From Rutidosis leptorrhynchoides (Eukaryota; Streptophyta; Magnoliopsida; Asterales; Asteraceae): a DNA stretch of 64,000 nucleotides. Both the position numbers and the translations under genes were made by a program. A model generated the notes under the pieces. That model saw only the letters and a program-made list of their open reading frames with translations. It made no database searches and was not told where the DNA came from. Positions 20,856 through 34,265 of this stretch are shown here, piece by piece (within the stretch, counting starts at the first letter, position 1; the number at the start of each line of letters is the position of its first letter). The DNA lies in NCBI RefSeq assembly GCF_046630445.1, contig NC_092340.1, positions 359,394,001-359,458,000 on the forward strand, given 5' to 3'.

Positions 20856-23800
20856 TGAAATGTCCCGTTCTTATTGATTAAAAACGTTCCATATTAATTG
20901 ATTTAGTTGCGAGGTTTTGACCTCTATATGAGACGTTTTTCAAAGACTGCATTCATTTTAAAACAAACCATAACCTTTATTTCATCAATAAAGGTTTAAA
21001 AAGCTTTACGTAGATTATCAAATAATGATAATCTAAAATATCCTGTTTACACACGACCATTACATAATGGTTTACAATACAAATATGTTACAACAAAATA
21101 AGTTTCTTGAATGCAGTTTTTACACAATATCATACAAGCATGGACTCCAAATCTCGTCCTTATTTAAGTATGCGACAGCGGAAGCTCTTAATAATCACCT
21201 AAGAATAAACATGCTTAAAACGTCAACAAAATGTTGGTGAGTTATAGGTTTAACCTATATATATCAAATCGTAACAATAGACCACAAGATTTCATATTTC
21301 AATACACATCCCATACATAGAGATAAAAATCATTCATATGGTGAACACCTGGTAACCGACATTAACAAGATGCATATATAAGAATATCCCCATCATTCCG
21401 GGACACCCTTCGGATATGATATAAATTTCGAAGTACTAAAGCATCCGGTACTTTGGATGGGGTTTGTTAGGCCCAATAGATCTATCTTTAGGATTCGCGT
21501 CAATTAGGGTGTCTGTTCCCTAATTCTTAGATTACCAGACTTAATAAAAAGGGGCATATTCGATTTCGATAATTCAACCATAGAATGTAGTTTCACGTAC
21601 TTGTGTCTATTTTGTAAATCATTTATAAAACCTGCATGTATTCTCATCCCAAAAATATTAGATTTTAAAAGTGGGACTATAACTCACTTTCACAGATTTT
21701 TTACTTCGTCGAGAAGTAAGACTTGGCCACTGTTGATTCACGAACCTATAACAATATATACATATATATTAAAGTATGTTCAAAATATATTTACAACACT
21801 TTTAATATATTTTGATGTTTTAAGTTTATTAAGTCAGCTGTCCTCGTTAGTAACCTACAACTAGTTGTTCACAGTTAGATGTACAGAAATAAATCGATAA
21901 ATATTATCTTGAATCAATCCACGACCCAGTGTATACGTATCTCAGTATTGATCACAACTCAAACTATATATATTTTGGAATCAACCTCAACCCTGTATAG
22001 CTAACTCCAACATTCACATATAGAGTGTCTATGGTTGTTCCGAAATATATATAGATGTGTCGACATGATAGGTCGAAACATTGTATACGTGTCTATGGTA
22101 TCTCAAGATTACATAATATACAATACAAGTTGATTAAGTTATGGTTGGAATAGATTTGTTACCAATTTTCACGTAGCTAAAATGAGAAAAATTATCCAAT
22201 CTTGTTTTACCCATAACTTCTTCATTTTAAATCCGTTTTGAGTGAATCAAATTGCTATGGTTTCATATTGAACTCTATTTTATGAATCTAAACAGAAAAA
22301 GTATAGGTTTAAAATCGGAAAAATAAGTTACAAGTCGTTTTTGTAAAGGTTGTCATTTCAGTCGAAAGAACGACGTCTAGATGACCATTTTAGAAAACAT
22401 ACTTCCACTTTGAGTTTAACCATAATTTTTGAATATAGTTTCATGTTCATAATAAAAATCATTTTCTCATAATAACAAATTTTAAATCAAAGTTTATCAT
22501 AGTTTTTAATTAACTAACCCAAAACAGCCCGCGGTGTTACTACGACGGCGTAAATCCGGTTTTACGGTGTTTTTCGTGTTTCCAGGTTTTAAATCATTAA
22601 GTTAGCATATCATATAGATATAGAACATGTGTTTAGTTAATTTTAAAAGTCAAGTTAGAAGGATTAACTTTTGTTTGCGAACAAGTTTAGAATTAACTAA
22701 ACTATGTTCTAGTGATTACGAGTTTAAACCTTCGAATAAGATAGTTTTATATATATGAATCGAATGATGTTATGAACATCATTACTACCTCAAGTTTAGT
22801 AGGTAAACCTACTGGAAGTGACAAGAAATGATCTAGCTTCAAAGGATCTTGGATGGCTTGAAAGTTCTTGAAGTAGGATCATGACACAAAAACAAGTTCA
22901 AGTAAGATTTTTACTCGAATTAAGATAGTTTATAGTTATAGAAATTGAATCAAAGTTTGAATATGAATATTACCTTGAATAAGAAAGATAACCTACTATA
23001 TATAACAAAGGTTTCTTGATCTTAGAAGATTACTTGGAATGGATTAGAAAGCTTGGAAGTAAATTAGTAAACTTGAAGGGATTTTTGAAGTGTTCTTGAA
23101 GTGTTCTTCCTATGATGATTATAGCTTGATGCTTGAAGTGATTTTTGATGAAGATGATGATTAACTACTGGAAAATTACGTTCATAATAGTGTGTGTGTG
23201 TGTGTTGAGAGAGAATTAGAAAGAGAATTGGAAGTGAAATGGAGTGAATGATGAGTGGTAATTGGTGAGTGGTGAGTGGGGTTAAAAGGAGTTCTAGTTA
23301 GTTGACTAGCTCATGGTAGAAGTTAAAATTGATTATTCATACATGACATAATCAAGAGTGGAATCCCATGCTAGTTCCTATTGGTATATACCCATAGTAA
23401 GTACGTTTTGAAGCTGTGTATAATACGGGTAAGAATACGACTAGAATTCTTGATGAAAGAAAAGAATGGGAAAGTAACTGTAACCATTTTCGTTAAGTAT
23501 GAGTGTTTTGATATATGTCTTGAAGTCTTCCAAAAGTATTTTAATACATCTAAATACACTACATGTATATACATTTTAACTGAGTCGTTAAGTCATCGTT
23601 AGTCGTTACATGTAAGTGTTGTTTTGAAACCTTTAAGTTAATGATCTCAATTAATGTTGTTAACCCATTGTTTATTATATCTAATGAGATGTTAAATTAT
23701 TATATTATCATGATATTATGATATATTAATATATCTTAATATGATATATATACATTTAAATGTCGTTACAACGATAATCGTTACATATATGTCTCGTTTC

Positions 23801-24108
23801 GAAATCCTTAAGTTAGTAGTCTTGTTTATATGTATATAACTCATTGTTAATATACTTATGGAGATACTTACTTATCATAATCTCATGTTAACCATATGTA
23901 TATCCATATATATATCATCATGTTGTTTTTACAAGTTTTAACGTTCGTTAATCGCCGGTCAACTTGGGTGGTCAATTGTCTATATGAAACATATTTCAAT
24001 TAATCAAGTCTTAACAAGTTTGATTGCTTAACATGTTGGAAACATTTAATCATGTAAATATAAATCTCAATTAATATATATAAATATGGAAAAGTTCGGG
24101 TCACTACA
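20856..24108 (-). repeat. 3' LTR of the gypsy element (left side)
   Basis: 3253 bp, about 99% like its partner at 30721-33966. Short open frames at 21601-21864 and 23371-23602 recur in the partner LTR at the same offsets and have no recognisable product. Confidence 0.9.
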
Positions 24109-24143
24109 GTACCTACCCGTTAAATAAATTTCGTCCCGAAATT

Positions 24144-26708
24144 TTAAGCTGTTGAAGGTGTTGACGAATCTTCTGGAAATAGATGCGGGTATTTCTTCTT
24201 CATCTGATATTCACACTCCCAGGTGAACTCGGGTCCTCTACGAGCATTCCATCGAACCTTAACAATTGGTATCTTGTTTTGCTTAAGTCTTTTAACCTCA
24301 CGATCCATTATTTTGACGGGTTCTTCGATGAATTGGAGTTTTTCGTTGATTTGGATTTCATCTAATAGAATAGTGAGATCTTCTTTAGCAAAACATTTCT
24401 TCAAATTCGAGATGTGGAAAGTGTTATGTACAGCCGCGAGTTGTTGAGGTAACTCAAGTCGGTAAGCTACTGGTCCGACACGATCAATAATCTTGAATGG
24501 TCCAATATACCTTGGATTTAATTTCCCTCGTTTACCAAATCGAACAACGCCTTTCCAAGGTGCAACTTTAAGCATGACCATCTCTCCAATTTCAAATTCT
24601 ATATCTTTTCTTTTAATGTCAGCGTAGCTCTTTTGTCGACTTTGGGCGGTTTTCAACCGTTGTTGAATTTGGATGATCTTGTAGGTAGTTTCTTGTATAA
24701 TCTCTGGACCCGTAATCTGTCTATCCCCCACTTCACTCCAACAAATCGGAGACCTGCACTTTCTACCATAAAGTGCTTTAAACGGTGCCATCTCAATGCT
24801 TGAATGGTAGCTGTTGTTGTAGGAAAATTCTGCTCACGGTAGATGTCGATCCCAACTGTTTCCGAAATCAATAACACATGCTCGTAGCATGTCTTCAAGC
24901 GTTTGTATCGTCCTTTCGCTCTGCCCATCAGTTTGTGGATGATAGGCAGTACTCATGTCTAGACGAGTTCCTAATGCTTGCTGTAATGTCTGCCAGAATC
25001 TTGAAATAAATCTGCCATCCCTATCAGAGATAATAGAGATTGGTATTCCATGTCTGGAGACGACTTCCTTCAAATACAGTCGTGCTAACTTCTCCATCTT
25101 GTCATCTTCTCTTATTGGTAGGAAGTGTGCTGATTTGGTGAGACGATCAACTATTACCCAAATAGTATCAAAACCACTTGCAGTCCTTGGCAATTTAGTG
25201 ATGAAATCCATGGTAATGTTTTCCCATTTCCATTCCGGGATTTCGGATTGTTGAAGTAGACCTGATGGTTTCTGATGCTCAGCTTTGACCTTAGAACACG
25301 TCAAACATTCTCCTACATATTTAGCAACATCGGCTTTCATACCCGGCCACCAAAAATGTTTCTTGAGATCCTTGTACATCTTTCCCGTTCCAGAATGTAT
25401 TGAGTATCTGGTTTTATGAGCTTCTCTAAGTACCATTTCTCTCATATCTCCAAATTTTGGTACCCAAATCCTTTCAGCCCTATACTGGGTTCCGTCTTCC
25501 CGAATATTAAGATGCTTCTCCGATCCTTTGGGTATTTCATCCTTTAAATTTCCCTCTTTTAAAACTCCTTGTTGTGCCTCCTTTATTTGAGTAGTAATGT
25601 TATTATGAATCATTATATTCATAGATTTTACTCGAATGGGTTCTCTGTCCTTCCTGCTCAAGGCATCGGCTACCACATTTGCCTTCCCCGGGTGGTAACG
25701 AATCTCAAAGTCGTAATCATTCAATAATTCAATCCACCTACGCTGCCTCATATTCAGTTGTTTCTGATTAAATATGTGTTGAAGACTTTTGTGGTCGGTA
25801 TATATAATACTTTTGACCCCATATAAGTAGTGCCTCCAAGTCTTTAATGCAAAAACAACCGCGCCTAATTCCAAATCATGCGTCGTATAATTTTGTTCGT
25901 GAATCTTCAATTGTCTAGACGCATAAGCAATCACCTTCGTTCGTTGCATTAATACACAACCGAGACCTTGCTTTGATGCATCACAATAAATCACAAAATC
26001 ATCATTCCCTTCAGGCAATGACAATATAGGTGCCGTAGTTAGCTTTTTCTTCAATAACTGAAACGCTTTCTCTTGTTCATCATTCCATTCAAATTTCTTC
26101 CCTTTATGCGTTAATGCAGTCAAGGGTTTTGCTATTCTGGAAAAGTCTTGGATGAACCTTCTGTAGTAACCAGCTAGTCCTAAAAACTGGCGTATGTGTT
26201 TCGGAGTTTTCGGGGTTTCCCACTTTTCAACAGTTTCTATCTTTGCCGGATCCACCTTAATACCTTCTTTGTTCACTATGTGACCGAGGAATTGAACTTC
26301 TTCCAACCAAAATGCACACTTTGAAAACTTAGCGTACAATTCTTCCTTCCTCAATACTTCTAACACCTTTCTCAAATGTTCACCGTGTTCTTGGTCATTC
26401 TTTGAGTAAATAAGTATGTCATCAATGAAAACAATGACAAACTTGTCAAGGTATGGTCCACACACTCGGTTCATAAGGTCCATGAACACAGCTGGTGCAT
26501 TAGTTAAACCAAATGGCATGACCATAAACTCGTAATGACCGTAACGTGTTCTGAAAGCAGTCTTTGGAATATCATCTTCTTTCACCCGCATTTGATGATA
26601 CCCGGAACGTAAGTCAATCTTTGAATAAACAGACGAGCCTTGTAGTTGGTCAAATAAGTCGTCGATTCTCGGTAGTGGGTAGCGGTTCTTGATGGTAAGT
26701 TTGTTCAA
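24144..26708 (-). CDS. Gypsy pol: reverse transcriptase, RNase H, integrase, chromodomain-like tail
   Basis: On the minus strand the RT block shows [27 protein letters not shown] and the catalytic [11 protein letters not shown]. RNase H follows with [10 protein letters not shown] and TDHKSLQHI. The integrase shows an H-H-C-C finger ([17 protein letters not shown] to [11 protein letters not shown]), the [13 protein letters not shown] core and the [14 protein letters not shown] motif, then a GPFKI...YRLELP module and a C-terminal IVKVRWN...PEFTWE segment like a chromodomain. This content and order define Ty3/gypsy, and the wording is closest in memory to the Tekay chromoviruses. It contains about one break. 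Confidence 0.92.
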
Positions 26709-26825
26709 CTCTCAGTAGTCGATACACAACCTGAATGTACCATCTTTCTTCTTGACAAACAAAACAGGAGCTCCCCACGGTGACGTGCTTGGTCGAATGA
26801 AACCACGCTCTAAAAGTTCTTGTAA

Positions 26826-27862
26826 TTAGCTTTGCAGTTCTTTCATCTTGCTGGGTGCGAGTCTGTAAGGAGCACGAGCTATTGGTGCAGCTCCTGGTAC
26901 AAGATCTATTTGAAATTCAACGGATCGATGTGGGGGTAATCCCGGTAATTCTTTCGGAAATACATCGGGAAATTCTTTTGCAATGGGAACATCATTGATG
27001 CTCTTTTCTTCAGTTTGTACTTTTTCGACGTGTGCTAGAACAGCATAGCAACCTTTTCTTATTAGTTTTTGTGCCTTCAAATTACTAATAAGATGTAGCT
27101 TCGTGTTGCCCTTTTCTCCGTACACCATTAAGGGTTTTCCTTTTTCTCGTATAATGCGAATTGCATTTTTGTAACAAACGATCTCTGCTTTCACTTCTTT
27201 TAACCAGTCCATACCGATTATCACATCAAAACTCCCTAACTCTACTGGTATCAAATCAATCTTAAATGTTTCGCTAACCAGTTTAATTTCTCGATTCCGA
27301 CATATATTATCTGCTGAAATTAATTTACCATTTGCTAATTCGAGTAAAAATTTACTATCCGAAGGCGTCAATGGACAACTTAATTTAGCACAAAAATCTC
27401 TACTCATATAGCTTCTATCCGCACCCGAATCAAATAAAACGTAAGCAGATTTATTGTCAATAAGAAACGTACCCATAACAAGCTCCGGGTCTTCCTGTGC
27501 CTCTGCCGCATTAATATTGAAAACTCTTCCGCGGCCTTGTCCATTCGTGTTCTCCTGGTTCGGGCAATTTCTAATAATGTGGCCCGGTTTTCCACATTTA
27601 TAACAAACAACATTGGCATAACTTGCTCCGACACTACTTGCTCCGCCATTACTCGTTCCGATACCATTTGTTCCTTTCGTTCTATTAACCCCTGGTCCGT
27701 AGACCTCATACTTCGTCGCGCTATGACCATTTCTTTTACACTTGTTGCAAAATTTGGTGCAGAACCCCGAGTGATACTTTTCACACCTTTGGCATAGCTG
27801 CTTCTGATTGTTGTTGTTGTTGCGGTTATTATTGTTGTTGGGATGATTGTTGTAGTTGCTAC

Positions 27863-27902
<40 letters not shown>

Positions 27903-28772
27903 GGGCCGTTTGTTGTAGTTGCGATTGATGTTGCGATTGTTGGGATAATTATTGCGATTATTGTTGTAATTGCTGTTGTTGTTGTATTGGTGATTCTTAT
28001 CACCGTTTTCTTCCCACTTTCTTTTGACTTGCTTCACATTGGCCTCTTCAGCAGTCTGTTCTTTAATTCTTTCTTCAATCTGGTTCACTAGTTTGTGAGC
28101 CATTCTACATGCCTGTTGTATGGAGGCGGGCTCGTGTGAACTTATATCTTCTTGGATTCTTTCCGGTAATCCTTTCACAAACGCGTCGATCTTCTCTTCC
28201 TCATCTTTGAATGCTCCCGGACACAATAGGCACAATTCTGTGAATCGTCTTTCGTACGTGGTAATATCAAATCCTTGGGTTCGTAACCCTCTAAGTTCTG
28301 TCTTGAGCTTATTGACCTCAGTTCTGGGACGGTACTTCTCGTTCATCAAGTGCTTGAATGCTAACCACGGTAGTGCGTACGCATCGTCTTGTCCCACTTG
28401 CTCTAGATAGGTATTCCACCATGTTAATGCAGAACCTGTGAAGGTATGCGTAGCGTACTTCACTTTGTCCTCTTCGGTACACTTACTTATGGCAAACACC
28501 GATTCTACCTTCTCGGTCCACCGTTTCAATCCGATCGGTCCTTCGGTTCCATCAAATTCCAAAGGTTTGCAGGCAGTGAATTCTTTGTAGGTGCATCCTA
28601 CACGATTTCCTGTACTACTAGATCCAAGGTTATTGTTGGTATGTAGCGCAGCCTGTACTGCGGCTATGTTTGAAGCTAGAAAGGTACGGAATTCCTCTTC
28701 ATTCATATTGACAGTGTGTCGAGTATTCGGTGCCATTTCCTTCAAAATAGTCAAATGGAACAAGTTAATCAT
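26826..28772 (-). CDS. Gypsy gag and protease
   Basis: About 648 residues; the likely initiator is the Met of MAPNTRHTVNMNEEEF (about 28736). The gag part carries the retrotransposon gag core (GPIGLKRWTEKVESVF to AFVKGLPERIQEDI). It is followed by a long Asn/Tyr/Arg-rich tract (coded by an AAC/GTT microsatellite), a CCHC knuckle (CYKCGKPGHIIRNCP) and an aspartic protease with LFDSGADRSYMS. The end (LPGLPPHRSVEFQIDLVPGA) is the standard lead-in to RT. The Asn tract makes strong shadow frames on both strands. Confidence 0.92.
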
Positions 28773-29077
28773 ACAGAATATTAAGAGTAGTTAATAGTAT
28801 TTCGTAGCATAATATGAACTCATTTATAAAAGCTTTTTCTTCATATTAGCATTTTATAAGTTTAAATTCGGGTAGTACCTACCCGTTAAGTTCATACTTA
28901 GTAGTTAATATACAATTCAACTACTACAATTCTATATGAAAAACTGATTATAATAATATTTCGCGTTCAAACTTTTACACAATATTTTACAAACTTACAA
29001 TACCGCTTATTTTACATATAGCATGAAATATAGCACACAATAAATTTGATACAAAATAGTTGTGAAGATAATTCTAG

Positions 29078-29761
29078 CTAGTACACAAGTCGTTCAGCAA
29101 AGACAATAAAGACACGTAATTCATACGTCCAGAAACAAGTCATGCATTCTGGTTTTACTAGGACTACTTCCCATCCTTGGTCTTGTGGAACATAACCATT
29201 ATGGCCGTTGATAAGACAGCGTGTTGTAACGTCGTCAAAGGGACGAGGGTTACGTAATGTCCAACAGTCCCGTAACAATCTAAAAACCTCATTTCTTACC
29301 CCAATTACCGACTCCGTCACTTGTGGGAACGTTTTGTTTAATAGTTGTAGGCCGATGTTCTTGTTCTCACTTTGGTGAGAAGCGAACATTACTAATCCGT
29401 AAGCATAACATGCTTCTTTATGTTGCATGTTAGCCGCTTTTTCTAAATCACGAAGTCCAATATTCGGATATATTGAGTCAAAATAATTTCTTAACCCATT
29501 GCGTAAAATAGCATTTGGGTTCCCCGCAATATATGCGTCAAAGTAAACACATCGTAACTTATGGATTTCCCAATGTGATATCCCCCATCTTTCGAACGAA
29601 AGCCTTTTATAAACCAAGGCATTCTTGGAACGTTCTTCGAATGTCTTACAAACTGATCTCGCCTTAAATAGTTGTGCCGAAGAATTCTGACCGACTCTAG
29701 ACAAGATTTCATCAATCATGTCTCCGGGTAGGTCTCTTAAAATATTGGGTCGTCTATCCAT
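29078..29761 (-). CDS. Captured F-box protein (At2g35280/At1g67623 type) inside the gypsy element
   Basis: A continuous 227-residue ORF on the element's sense strand, between gag and the primer site. The N-terminal F-box reads LPGDMIDEILSRVGQNSS then LFKARSVCKTF, followed by VYKRLSFERW. A Sel1/TPR-like stretch comes next (NPNAILRNGLRNYF, LRDLEKAANMQHKEACYAYGL). This is the layout of the plant F-box family around At2g35280 and At1g67623, whose F-box would dock to SKP1 of an SCF ubiquitin ligase. It is not a normal part of gypsy elements, so it is probably a transduced host gene. Its intact frame next to retro-coding parts suggests either recent capture or selection. Expression is unknown. Confidence 0.8.
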   Translation of the reverse strand: MDRRPNILRDLPGDMIDEILSRVGQNSSAQLFKARSVCKTFEERSKNALVYKRLSFERWGISHWEIHKLRCVYFDAYIAGNPNAILRNGLRNYFDSIYPNIGLRDLEKAANMQHKEACYAYGLVMFASHQSENKNIGLQLLNKTFPQVTESVIGVRNEVFRLLRDCWTLRNPRPFDDVTTRCLINGHNGYVPQDQGWEVVLVKPECMTCFWTYELRVFIVFAERLVY

Positions 29762-29896
29762 TTTGTGTTTTTATACTGTAAAATAGACAAGAGTTAGATT
29801 CATAAAAAATACTTATTAATACAAGCAATTTTTACATATATCATAAAGCATAAGCACACTATATTACATATATTACACCACACGAATACAACTATC

Positions 29897-30511
29897 TTAT
29901 TCCGACTCGCTTGTTTCTTCTTCTTCGGTTTTGGTTCGTTTTGCCAAGTTTCTAGGGATATATGATGTTCCCCTAATACGATCCGTCATTATCCACATTG
30001 GTTTAGAAAAACCTGGTAGTTTAGAGGTTCCCGGGTCATTGTTACAACTTAAGGACTTCGGGGGTTGACGATACATATAAAGTTCATCGGGGTTGGAATT
30101 AGATTTCTCTATTTTTATGTCCTTTCCCTTATTACTTTCTTTTGCCTTTTTAAATTCAGTTGGGGTAATTTCTATAACATCATCGGAATTCTCGTCGGAA
30201 TCCGATTCATCGGAGAATTGGTAATCCTCCCAATATTTTGCTTCCTTGGCGGAAACACCATTGACCATAATTAACCTTGGTCGGTTGGTTGAGGATTTTC
30301 TTTTATTTAACCGTTTTATTATTTCCCCCACCGGTTCTATTTCTTCATCCGGTTCCGATTCTTCTTCAAGTTCCGATTCTTCTTCTGGTTCCGACTCTTC
30401 TTCCGGTTCCTCTTCGGGAACTTGTGAATCAGTCCACGAATCATTCCAATTTACATTTGACTCTTCATTATTATTAGGTGAGTCAATGGGACTTGTTCTA
30501 GAGGTAGACAT
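29897..30511 (-). CDS. Acidic, probably disordered ORF at the 5' end of the gypsy element
   Basis: A 204-residue ORF starting at ATG 30511 on the minus strand, the first ORF after the primer site. The N-terminal third is very acidic with repeated PEEESE units. The middle has DESDSDENSDD and Lys-rich patches, and the C-terminus ends KTEEEETSESE. There is no known domain, signal peptide or membrane span. Composition suggests a disordered protein, perhaps nuclear. I do not recognise it. It lies about 135 bp upstream of the F-box ORF in the same orientation. Confidence 0.6.
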   Translation of the reverse strand: MSTSRTSPIDSPNNNEESNVNWNDSWTDSQVPEEEPEEESEPEEESELEEESEPDEEIEPVGEIIKRLNKRKSSTNRPRLIMVNGVSAKEAKYWEDYQFSDESDSDENSDDVIEITPTEFKKAKESNKGKDIKIEKSNSNPDELYMYRQPPKSLSCNNDPGTSKLPGFSKPMWIMTDRIRGTSYIPRNLAKRTKTEEEETSESE

Positions 30512-30720
30512 CTATCACATAATATCAAACGCGTTAAGAGATTAATATATCACATAATATTCACATGTTAAAAATATATAGTTTCCAACAAAATTTGTTA
30601 AGCAATCATTTTTCAAGTAAACACGGTCGAAGTCCAGACTCACTAATGCATCCTAACAAACTAGATAAGACACACTAATGCAAAATTCTGGTTCTCTGTG
30701 ACCAACGCTCTGATACCAAC

Positions 30721-33700
30721 TGAAATGTCCCGTTCTTATTGATTAAAAACGTTCCATATTAATTGATTTCGTTGCGAGGTTTTGACCTCTATATGAGACG
30801 TTTTTCAAAGTCTGCATTCATTTTAAAACAAACCATAACCTTTATTTCATCAATAAAGGTTTAAAAAGCTTTACGTAGATTATCAAATAATGATAATCTA
30901 AAATATCCTGTTTACACACGACCATTACATAATGGTTTACAATACAAATATGTTACAACAAAATAAGTTTCTTGAATGCAGTTTTTACACAATATCATAC
31001 AAGCATGGACTCCAAATCTCGTCCTTATTTAAGTATGCGATAGCGGAAGCTCTTAATAATCACCTGAGAATAAACATGCTTAAAACGTCAACAAAATGTT
31101 GGTGAGTTATAGGTTTAACCTATATATATCAAATCGTAACAATAGACCACAAGATTTCATATTTCAATACACATCCCATACATAGAGATAAAAATCATTC
31201 ATATGGTGAACACCTGGTAACCGACATTAACAAGATGCATATATAAGAATATCCCCATCATTTCGGGACACCCTTCGGATATGATATAAATTTCGAAGTA
31301 CTAAAGCATCCGGTACTTTGGATGGGGTTTGTTAGGCCCAATAGATCTATCTTTAGGATTCGCGTCAATTAGGGTGTCTGTTCCCTAATTCTTAGATTAC
31401 CAGACTTAATAAAAAGGGGCATATTCGATTTCGATAATTCAACCATAGAATGTAGTTTCACGTACTTGTGTCTATTTTGTAAATCATTTATAAAACCTGC
31501 ATGTATTCTCATCCCAAAAATATTAGATTTTAAAAGTGGGACTATAACTCACTTTCACATATTTTTTACTTCTTCGAGAAGTAAGACTTGGCCACTGTTG
31601 ATTCACGAACCTATAACAATATATACATATATATTAAAGTATGTTCAAAATATATTTACAACACTTTTAATATATTTTGATGTTTTAAGTTTATTAAGTC
31701 AGCTGTCCTCGTTAGTAACCTACAACTAGTTGTCCACAGTTAGATGTACAGAAATAAATCGATAAATATTATCTTGAATCAATCCACGACCCAGTGTATA
31801 CGTATCTCAGTATTGATCATAACTCAAACTATATATATTTTGGAATCAACCTCAACCCTGTATAGCTAACTCCAACATTCACATATAGAGTGTCTATGGT
31901 TGTTCCGAAATATATATAGATGTGTCGACATGATAGGTCGAAACATTGTATACGTGTCTATGGTATCTCAAGATTACATAATATACAATACAAGTTGATT
32001 AAGTTATGGTTGGAATAGATTTGTTACCAATTTTCACGTAGCTAAAATGAGAAAAATTATCCAATCTTGTTTTACCCATAACTTCTTCATTTTAAATCCG
32101 TTTTGAGTGAATCAAATTGCTATGGTTTCATATTGAACTCTATTTTATGAATCTAAACAGAAAAAGTATAGGTTTATAGTCAGAAAAATAAGTTACAAGT
32201 CATTTTTGTAAAGGTAGTCATTTCAGTCGAAAGAACGACGTCTAGATGACCATTTTAGAAAACATACTTCCACTTTGAGTTTAACCATAATTTTTGGATA
32301 TAGTTTCATGTTCATAATAAAAATCATTTTCTCAGAATAACAACTTTTAAATCAAAGTTTATCATAGTTTTTAATTAACTAACCCAAAACAGCCCGCGGT
32401 GTTACTACGACGGCGTAAATCCGGTTTTACGGTGTTTTTCGTGTTTCCAGGTTTTAAATCATTAAGTTAGCATATCATATAGATATAGAACATGTGTTTA
32501 GTTAATTTTAAAAGTCAAGTTAGAAGGATTAACTTTTGTTTGCGAACAAGTTTAGAATTAACTAAACTATGTTCTAGTGATTACGAGTTTAAACCTTCGA
32601 ATAAGATAGTTTTATATATATGAATCGAATGATGTTATGAACATCATTACTACCTCAAGTTTAGTAGGTAAACCTAATGGAAGTGACAAGAAATGATCTA
32701 GCTTCAAAGAATCTTGGATGGCTTGAAAGTTCTTGAAGTAGGATCATGACACAAAAACAAGTTCAAGTAAGATTTTTACTCGAATTAAGATAGTTTATAG
32801 TTATAGAAATTGAATCAAAGTTTGAATATGAATATTACCTTGAATAAGAAAGATAACCTACTGTATATAACAAAGGTTTCTTGATCTTAGATGATTACTT
32901 GGAATGGATTAGAAAGCTTGGAAGTAAATTAGTAAACTTGAAGGGATTTTTGAAGTGTTCTTGAAGTGTTCTTCCTATGATGATTATAGCTTGATGCTTG
33001 AAGTGATTTTTGATGAAGATGATGATTAACTACTGGAAAAATACATTCATAATAGTGTGTGTGTGTGTTGAGAGAGAATTAGAAAGAGAATTGGAAGTGA
33101 AATGGAGTGAATGATGAGTGGTGAGTGGTGAGTGGGGTTAAAAGGAGTTCTAGTTAGTTGACTAGCTCATGGTAGAAGTTAAAATTGATTAGTCATACAT
33201 GACATAATCAAGAGTGGAATCCCATGCTAGTTCCTATTGGTATATACCCATAGTAAGTACGTTTTGAAGCTGTGTATAATACGGGTAAGAATACGACTAG
33301 AATTCTTGATGAAAGAAAAGAATGGGAAAGTAACTGTAACCATTTTCGTTAAGTATGAGTGTTTTGATATATGTCTTGAAGTCTTCCAAAAGTATTTTAA
33401 TACATCTAAATACACTACATGTATATACATTTTAACTGAGTCGTTAAGTCATCGTTAGTCGTTACATGTAAGTGTTGTTTTGAAACCTTTAAGTTAACGA
33501 TCTCAATTAATGTTGTTAACCCATTGTTTATTATATCTAATGAGATGTTAAATTATTATATTATCATGATATTATGATATATTAATATATCTTAATATGA
33601 TATATATACATTTAAATGTCGTTACAACGATAATCGTTACATATATGTCTCGTTTCGAAATCCTTAAGTTAGTAGTCTTGTTTATATGTATATAACTCAT

Positions 33701-33966
33701 TGTTAATATACTTATGGAGATACTTACTTATCATAATCTCATGTTAACCATATGTATATCCATATATATATATCGTCATGTCGTTTTTACAAGTTTTAAC
33801 GTTCGTTAATCGCCGGTCAACTTGGGTGGTCAATTGTCTATATGAAACATATTTCAATTAATCAAGTCTTAACAAGTTTGATTGCTTAACATGTTGGAAA
33901 CATTTAATCATGTAAATATCAATCTCGATTAATATATATAAATATGGAAAAGTTCGGGTCACTACA
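30721..33966 (-). repeat. 5' LTR of the gypsy element (right side)
   Basis: 3246 bp, about 99% like the partner LTR at 20856-24108. The TCAAA duplication and the rest of the PMD cargo follow immediately to its right. Confidence 0.9.
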
Positions 33967-34265
33967 TCAAACACCAAGGAACTCTGCGTTTGATATGGGA
34001 AGTCCACCATATGGACATCAAACTCCAAGGAACTCTGCGTTTGATTTGGGATCTCAATGAACTCAATCATATGTTCGGCGAAACTCTCCCTTGGCATTCC
34101 CAGATATGGGAGGTACATCACAAGTTGATCAGAATGTACATGATGCGGCTGATCTAGGAGATGATGAGCCCGACCCACAACCACAACTCCGGAGGAGTGA
34201 CCGGGTTTCAAATCCACCATGATGTGGTACCGGTGGACACAAACATGGGCATAGACGTGGACGTT
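33967..34265 (+). pseudogene. C-terminal remnant of the PMD gene
   Basis: The plus-strand sequence continues the cargo reading frame interrupted at 20855. It encodes two near-repeats of TPRNSAFD followed by an acidic DDEPDPQPQLRRSDRVSNPP segment and a basic GGHKHGHRRGR tail. In-frame stops interrupt it (after DLGSQ and after SNPP), so this part is also decayed. A TCAAAC(A/T)CCAAGGAACTCTGC unit is duplicated in tandem here. Confidence 0.6.

Larger units (their letters stand above)
20856..33966 (-). mobile_element. Ty3/gypsy LTR retrotransposon (Tekay-like) with two extra ORFs
   Basis: Two LTRs of about 3.25 kb (20856-24108 and 30721-33966) enclose a minus-strand interior, and TCAAA duplications lie at 20851-20855 and 33967-33971. 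On the minus strand the LTRs run TGTAGTGACCC...GGGACATTTCA. A tRNA-Met-type primer site (TTGGTATCAGAGCG on the minus strand, about 30706-30719) adjoins the right-hand 5' LTR. The LTRs differ at about 1% of positions by eye, so insertion is well under a million or so years old. From the 5' end the interior has an acidic ORF, an F-box ORF, gag-protease, then RT-RNase H-integrase with a chromodomain-like tail. It is nearly whole, with about two breaks in gag-pol. Confidence 0.93.

Noticed and set aside
21601-21864. 87-codon frame also present at 31466-31729
   Set aside because: It is duplicated only because it lies in both LTRs of the gypsy element; no recognisable product.
27404-28091. Long Thr/Ile-rich and Val-rich frames on both strands
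   Set aside because: Shadow frames of the Asn-coding microsatellite inside the gypsy gag.
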